From positions 248,001 through 312,000 of the forward strand of contig PVBG01000001.1 of NCBI GenBank assembly GCA_002968845.1: a stretch of 64,000 bases of DNA, in the 5' to 3' direction. Within the stretch, counting starts at the first letter, position 1; each line of letters begins with the position of its first letter. Positions 60,091-64,000 of the stretch are shown here, piece by piece. The notes beneath the pieces are model-generated. The model was not told the DNA's origin, made no database searches, and saw nothing but the letters and a program-made list of their open reading frames with translations. This DNA comes from Neorhizobium tomejilense. Lineage in GTDB: Bacteria; Pseudomonadota; Alphaproteobacteria; Rhizobiales; Rhizobiaceae. The translations under genes and the position numbers were made by a program.

Positions 60091-61749
60091 TCAGCCAAGG
60101 GCGGCCGCGGCCGCCCGGCCGGCATTGCGGCCGGAAAACAGGCATCCACCAAGAAAGGTGCCTTCGAGCGCCCGATAGCCGTGCATGCCGCCACCGCCGA
60201 AACCGGCGGCCTCGCCGACGGCATAGAGCCCCGGGATCGCCTCCCCGTTCTCACCGAGCACGCGGGCCGAGAGGTCCGTCTCAATCCCTCCAAGCGTCTT
60301 GCGCGTCAGGATATTCAGTCTTACCGCGATCAGCGGCCCGTGCGCCGGATCGAGAATGCGGTGCGGTTTTGCCGTGCGCACCAGCTTTTCGCCAAGCGAG
60401 CGGCGGGCGTTGTGGATGCCCATGATCTGCGCATCCTTGGCAAAGGGATTGGCCACCTGGCCGTCGCGGGCCAATATCTCGCGCTCCATTTGTGCAACGT
60501 CCAGAAGATTGCTGCCGACAAGCCGGTTCATGCCGGCCACGAGCTCGCCAAGGCTCTCGGCGATCACGAAATCCTCGCCATGTTCCTTGAAGGCCTCCAC
60601 CGGCCCGGTCGCCTTCTTGCCGATCGCCCGTTTCGCCGTCAGCTTCCAGTCGCGGCCGGTGAGGTCCGGGTTCTGTTCGGAGCCGGAGAGCGCGAATTCC
60701 TTGCGGATGATGCTCTGGTTTAGCACGAACCAGCTGTAGTCATAGCCGGTCGCCATGAGGTGCTGGAGCGTGCCCAGCGTATCGTAGCCGGGATAAAAAG
60801 GGGCAGGCAGGCGCTTGCCCGTCGCGTCGAACCATAAAGAGGAAGGGCCAGGCAGGATCCGGATGCCATGGTTTTGCCAGATCGGGTTCCAGTTCCGCAG
60901 GCCCTCGGTATAGTGCCACATGCGGTCGCGGTTGATCACCTGCCCGCCGGCCGCCCGGGTAATACCGATCATCCGCCCGTCCACGTGTTTGGGCACGCCC
61001 GAGACCATGAAAGCCGGCGGTCGCCCGAGCCTTGCCGGCCACATCTGCCGTACGAGGTCCTGATTGCCGCCGATGCCGCCCGAGGCAACGATGACGATCG
61101 GCGCATTGAGCTCGAAGTCACCGGCCGGTGTCCTGGAGGTTTCCTCGCCACGCAGCGCCGAGCTTGCTGCTAGGACCGTGCCTGCAACCCCTGTCACGGC
61201 ACTGCCGGTCCTGACCAGATTGTCGACGCGGTGCCGCCAGAGAAAGCGAATCCTGCCGTTTTCCTCCGCCTCGCGCGCCCGTCGCTCGAACGGTTCGACG
61301 ACACCGGGGCCTGTGCCCCAGGTGGTGTGGAACCGGGGTACGGAATTGCCGTGCGAGGTCGCCGAGCCGCCGCCGCGTTCCGCCCAGCCGACGACCGGAA
61401 AGATGCGATGGCCCATCTGCCTGAGCCAGGAGCGTTTTTCGCCGGCGGCGAAGGCCACGTAGGCTTCCGCCCACTGACGCGGCCAGTGGTCTTCCTCGCG
61501 GTCAAAACCTGCGGTGCCGAGCCAGTCTTGCCAGGCGAGATCGAGCGAATCGCGGATGCCCATCCGCCGCTGTTCGGCAGAATCGACGAGAAACAGCCCG
61601 CCGAGCGACCAGAAGGCCTGGCCGCCGAGATTCTGTTCCGGTTCCTGGTCGAGGATGACGACGGAGCGGCCGGCATCTGCAAGTTCGGTCGCGGCGACGA
61701 GGCCCGAAAGGCCCGCACCCACCACAATGGCGTCAACTCTGTCGCTCAA
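60091..61749 (-). CDS. FAD-binding dehydrogenase (fumarate reductase/3-ketosteroid dehydrogenase-like)
   Basis: This is a 552-residue flavoprotein. The FAD motif is AIVVGAGLSGLVAATELADAG at the N-terminus; IVASGGIGGN and the late YAVGEAAGFGGGGMHG complete the FAD_binding_2 pattern. The capping-domain sequence fits the group annotated as KSTD/fumarate-reductase-like dehydrogenases of unknown substrate. The start is TTG at 61747-61749 with GGGAGGAG 6 bases upstream, a strong site; it yields MSDRVDAIVVGAG. An ATG further upstream at 61812 has no site. No electron-transfer partner is nearby. Confidence 0.85.
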   Translation of the reverse strand: MSDRVDAIVVGAGLSGLVAATELADAGRSVVILDQEPEQNLGGQAFWSLGGLFLVDSAEQRRMGIRDSLDLAWQDWLGTAGFDREEDHWPRQWAEAYVAFAAGEKRSWLRQMGHRIFPVVGWAERGGGSATSHGNSVPRFHTTWGTGPGVVEPFERRAREAEENGRIRFLWRHRVDNLVRTGSAVTGVAGTVLAASSALRGEETSRTPAGDFELNAPIVIVASGGIGGNQDLVRQMWPARLGRPPAFMVSGVPKHVDGRMIGITRAAGGQVINRDRMWHYTEGLRNWNPIWQNHGIRILPGPSSLWFDATGKRLPAPFYPGYDTLGTLQHLMATGYDYSWFVLNQSIIRKEFALSGSEQNPDLTGRDWKLTAKRAIGKKATGPVEAFKEHGEDFVIAESLGELVAGMNRLVGSNLLDVAQMEREILARDGQVANPFAKDAQIMGIHNARRSLGEKLVRTAKPHRILDPAHGPLIAVRLNILTRKTLGGIETDLSARVLGENGEAIPGLYAVGEAAGFGGGGMHGYRALEGTFLGGCLFSGRNAGRAAAAALG

Positions 61750-61847
61750 GTGCGCTCCTCCCAAAGCGTGAAGATGCAGGGCATGCCGCATCCTTACGGC
61801 GAATACAGTCATGCGGTGTGGTGGGAGTCAATTCAGGCGCGACACGG

Positions 61848-61878
61848 CAAAAAAACAGGCCCGCAAAGCGAGCCTGTT
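61848..61878 (-). terminator. Rho-independent terminator of small secreted protein gene 1
   Basis: On the minus strand AACAGGC-T-CGC, a 3-base loop, and GCG-G-GCCTGTT form a stem with small bulges and end in seven T. It lies 21 bases past the stop of the gene at 61899. Confidence 0.85.
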
Positions 61879-61898
61879 CTCAGTCCTCAAATGGCCGA

Positions 61899-62228
61899 TC
61901 AACGAACGTAGACGATCTTGCCACCGTTGGCGGCCGTTTCGATACCCGCCACGTTCTGCAACTGGACGTTCTTCTCTTCGAGAGCTGCCATCAGGTTGGA
62001 ATCCGTTTGGATCTGCTCCTGGGCAGCCTCAGCTGCCTGCGGGTTGGGTGTCATCAGCGTCGGCGGGATCTTGTCGTTCGATGATTCGCTATCCGTTGCC
62101 TCGGTAATGTAGACCACCGTCACGTCCGACGGGGAGGGGGCCGGCGTGGTCGGGGCGAGGTCCTGGGCGTAAACGCCCCCGATTGAGGAAGCGGATATAA
62201 GAGCTGCGAGAGCAATAACCTTCTTCAT
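61899..62228 (-). CDS. Small secreted protein of unknown function (paralog 1)
   Basis: This is a 109-residue protein with a signal peptide (about residues 1-21, ending VYAQ). The mature part has a Pro/Thr/Ser-rich start, then AQEQIQTDSNLMAALEEKNVQLQNVAGIETAANGGKIVYVR. The last 45 residues align without gaps to those of the product of 62444-62767: both have Q(x)5-6TDxxLxAxLxxxNVxLxNVxxIxTAAxGxxIVYVR. It has a good ribosome binding site (AAAGGAA). I do not recognise the family; it is presumably a periplasmic protein. Confidence 0.7.
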   Translation of the reverse strand: MKKVIALAALISASSIGGVYAQDLAPTTPAPSPSDVTVVYITEATDSESSNDKIPPTLMTPNPQAAEAAQEQIQTDSNLMAALEEKNVQLQNVAGIETAANGGKIVYVR

Positions 62229-62443
62229 AACATGTTCCTTTCTCGGTTCTTAGGCGCCAAACACGTGTCTGTTCGGCACCAAGATATAGACGGAACCGGA
62301 AAAGTCCGGAGATTGTTCCGGACTTTTCCGAGGTCATCTCCGTGCACAACGATTAAGTTTCCAGCACATGCGCAGAGGCGGTCGTGGGTGGCCAGAAACG
62401 GAGGCCGGGGGAAAGAAACCGGCCCCGCTTCATCAGCGGCGAA

Positions 62444-62767
62444 TCAGCGGACGTAGACGATCCGGCTGCCGTCGGCGGCGGTGTCGATCGCCACAACGTT
62501 GTTGAGCTCGACGTTCTGGCTCAGCAGATCGGCGCGCAGCGCGCGGTCGGTCTTCACTTCGTTCTGGGCCTTCTGGATGGTGGCCTGATCCGGGTGGATG
62601 AAGCTATCCGGAACGTCCAGCCGCTTTGCGCTGTCGTCGAGTTCAGGGTTGGTAAAAACGATGGCGACGTCGCCGGCGGGTTTTGCCGTCATGCCCATAT
62701 CTCGGGCATAGGCGGTTCCCACCGTGGCGGCGGACATCAGCACTGCGAGAGCAAAAGCCTTGTTCAT
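62444..62767 (-). CDS. Small secreted protein of unknown function (paralog 2)
   Basis: This is a 107-residue protein with a signal peptide (residues 1-22, ending AYAR). The mature part contains VAIVFTNPELDDSAKR and then the conserved tail KTDRALRADLLSQNVELNNVVAIDTAADGSRIVYVR, shared with the product of 61899-62228. Both are read from the minus strand and are separated by 215 bases. The arrangement points to a tandem duplication with divergence of the N-terminal half. No Cys is present in either mature part. Confidence 0.7.
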   Translation of the reverse strand: MNKAFALAVLMSAATVGTAYARDMGMTAKPAGDVAIVFTNPELDDSAKRLDVPDSFIHPDQATIQKAQNEVKTDRALRADLLSQNVELNNVVAIDTAADGSRIVYVR

Positions 62768-62971
62768 GGTCGTTCTCCTATCTTGGGTAAACCAGCCGAG
62801 GGGCGTTTGAAGCGTCGGTTGGGCGTTTAGCGACGGGAGAACGTGGACCCGGTTCCCCGGTTCCGTTTAAAATTGTTACAAATAAGCAATGATTACAATA
62901 AGTTAATCTCCCGTCACATCTGCGTGTAACGGGAGATCCGGACATAGTTTCGGACGCTTTTGCGCCGCAGA

Positions 62972-63439
62972 TTACGCGGCTTCGCGCGCGAGTTCGTCGG
63001 CGATGACGGTATCGAGGTTCAGGAAGCAGACCATGGTCTTCTCGAGCGCTACGATGCCGCGGCAGAAGGCGCGCTGGGCTTCCGGAATGATCTCCGGGGC
63101 CGGCTGCAGGTCTTCCCCACGGATGGTCATCATGTCGGATACCTGTTCGACCAGCAGGCCGACCAGCTTGCCGGCAATGTCCGTGACGATGATCGCGGAA
63201 CGTTCCGACGGTTCGGTCATCTTCATGCCGAGGCGGCACGCCATGTCGATGACCGGGATCACCGCGCCACGCAGGTTGATGAGGCCGAGCACGTAAGGCG
63301 GGGTGTGCGGCATCGGGGTCACCGGCGCCCAGCCGCGGATTTCGCGGATCGCCATGATATCGATGCAGAATTCCTGGTCTCCGAGATGAAAGGAGACGAT
63401 TTCGAGGTAGGCGCCGGACTGCTTGATGGCATTACTCAT
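62972..63439 (-). CDS. cheW: Chemotaxis adaptor CheW
   Basis: This is a 155-residue CheW domain protein. It shows EIVSFHLGDQEFCIDIMAIREIRGW, TPMPHTPPYVLGLINLRGAVIPVIDM, and late IIVTDIAGKLVGLLVEQVSDM. CheW links chemoreceptors to CheA. It starts one base after the stop of the receptor gene to the right, so both form an operon. A small N-terminal extension with Asn/Ala/Ile is present. Confidence 0.95.
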   Translation of the reverse strand: MSNAIKQSGAYLEIVSFHLGDQEFCIDIMAIREIRGWAPVTPMPHTPPYVLGLINLRGAVIPVIDMACRLGMKMTEPSERSAIIVTDIAGKLVGLLVEQVSDMMTIRGEDLQPAPEIIPEAQRAFCRGIVALEKTMVCFLNLDTVIADELAREAA

Positions 63440-63440
63440 G

Positions 63441-64000
63441 TCAGAACTCTTCCCATTTGTCTGAGGATCCCACGGCCTTCGGCTTGGCGGAGGTGGGGCT
63501 GTTGCTGAAGGCTCCCGCGAGCTTGTTCATCAAGTTGAGTGCGGGCGATGGTTTGGGTGGCGTGGAAGCGCTCGCAGCCTCTACGGCGCGAGGGCCATTG
63601 CCTCCACGGATCTGGAAATGGCCGATCAGCTTGTTCAGGTTTTCGGCATCGCTGGCCAGCGAGTGGCTGGCAGCAGTGCTCTGCTCCACCATTGCGGCAT
63701 TCTGTTGCGTTGCTTGGTCCATCTGGCCGATCGCCATGTTGATCTCGGTTAGTCCGGTTGATTGTTCGCGCGCAGAAGTGAAAATCGCGTGAACGTGATC
63801 GTTGATTTTCAGCACGTCGTCGCCGATCCGGGTCAGGGCGTCGCCTGTCGCCTTCACCAGGTCCACGCCGGTCTTGACCTCGTGGTTCGAACGGGTGACC
63901 AGTGCCTTGATGTCCTTGGCCGCACCAGCGGCGCGTCCGGCGAGCTCGCGCACTTCCTGGGCGACGACGGCAAAACCCTTGCCGGCCTCGCCTGCGCGGG
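63441..64000 (-). CDS. Methyl-accepting chemotaxis protein, C-terminal part (5' end outside window)
   Basis: The frame is open from the right edge to a TGA at 63441-63443, giving 185 visible residues. The right end holds part of the signalling tip ([22 protein letters not shown]), followed by the descending helix (methylation-type helix). The C-terminal tail ends SSDKWEEF, an xWxxF tether, as in the receptor at 11344-13641. The N-terminal sensor lies outside. It precedes cheW by one base. Confidence 0.93.
   Translation of the reverse strand, partial: RAGEAGKGFAVVAQEVRELAGRAAGAAKDIKALVTRSNHEVKTGVDLVKATGDALTRIGDDVLKINDHVHAIFTSAREQSTGLTEINMAIGQMDQATQQNAAMVEQSTAASHSLASDAENLNKLIGHFQIRGGNGPRAVEAASASTPPKPSPALNLMNKLAGAFSNSPTSAKPKAVGSSDKWEEF

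Noticed and set aside
60099..60116. An 18-bp GC-only palindrome between creA and the FAD-dehydrogenase gene
   Set aside because: It encodes the Ala/Arg-rich C-terminus of the dehydrogenase and has no T-run, so it is not a clear terminator or operator.
62403..62424. GGCCGG/CCGGCC hairpin downstream of the second secreted paralog
   Set aside because: The stem is only 6 bp with a long loop and no T-run in the direction of transcription; too weak to call a terminator.

Overview
This window is chromosomal DNA of a Rhizobiaceae-type alphaproteobacterium (Rhizobium, Neorhizobium, Agrobacterium or a close relative; the genus cannot be fixed from sequence alone). The basis is high GC content, the gene order rnpB-mraZ-rsmH-ftsL-ftsI-murE-murF-mraY-murD-ftsW-murG-murC-murB...ddl-ftsQ-ftsA-ftsZ-lpxC-bamD-recN-ligA, an FtsZ with a long Pro/Ala/Gln-rich linker, a diphosphate-type phosphofructokinase, betaine-lipid genes btaAB, and chemoreceptors ending in a WEEF tail. 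Nothing looks like a prophage, insertion sequence, integron or CRISPR array. No tRNA was recognised; rnpB is the only structural RNA gene found.

Positions 1-9.4 kb hold a ParA-type ATPase end, an orphan ClpX-type zinc-finger protein, an L,D-transpeptidase, an aldose-epimerase-fold protein, a DUF442 phosphatase-like protein with RidA, and a tight minus-strand operon of DMT transporter, CaiB/BaiF CoA-transferase and ThDP enzyme whose substrate is unknown. Positions 9.4-16 kb hold ettA, a large chemoreceptor, an ArsR-methyltransferase fusion regulator followed by metF (with a near-perfect palindrome upstream), and a 25-residue membrane microprotein. Positions 16-30 kb hold transporters, several peptidoglycan-active enzymes (MltB-type and two SLT-type transglycosylases, a GH25 muramidase lipoprotein, an AmpD-like amidase), btaAB, a beta-lactamase-fold esterase, pfp, a soluble TerB-J-domain protein, and a DAO-type flavoprotein.

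From 30 to 51 kb lies the division and cell wall (dcw) cluster. It supplies the cytoplasmic steps from UDP-MurNAc to lipid II (murB, C, D, E, F, ddl, mraY, murG), the lipid-II polymerase and septal transpeptidase (ftsW, ftsI), and the divisome core (ftsL, ftsQ, ftsA, ftsZ). Many genes overlap by 1-4 bases. An aquaporin with its own strong terminator splits the cluster between murB and ddl, so ddl-ftsQAZ probably has its own promoter. A CtrA-like box lies in that gap, a similar one lies upstream of mraZ, and four CCCA (TGGG on the other strand) repeats at exact 10-bp spacing lie upstream of mraZ, as expected for MraZ operators.

Positions 51-58 kb carry lpxC, bamD, recN and ligA, with a TumE-like toxin/HTH antitoxin pair (with palindromic operators) inserted between recN and ligA. 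The last 6 kb hold an acetyltransferase, a DEDD-type exonuclease, a CreA-family protein, an FAD-binding dehydrogenase, two tandem paralogous small secreted proteins of unknown function, and an mcp-cheW operon whose receptor runs off the right edge.

Most of the window is conserved core genome. The least explained parts are the ThDP/CoA-transferase operon, the TumE-like module and its operators, the 25-residue membrane peptide, the paired secreted paralogs, and the ArsR-methyltransferase/metF control unit.
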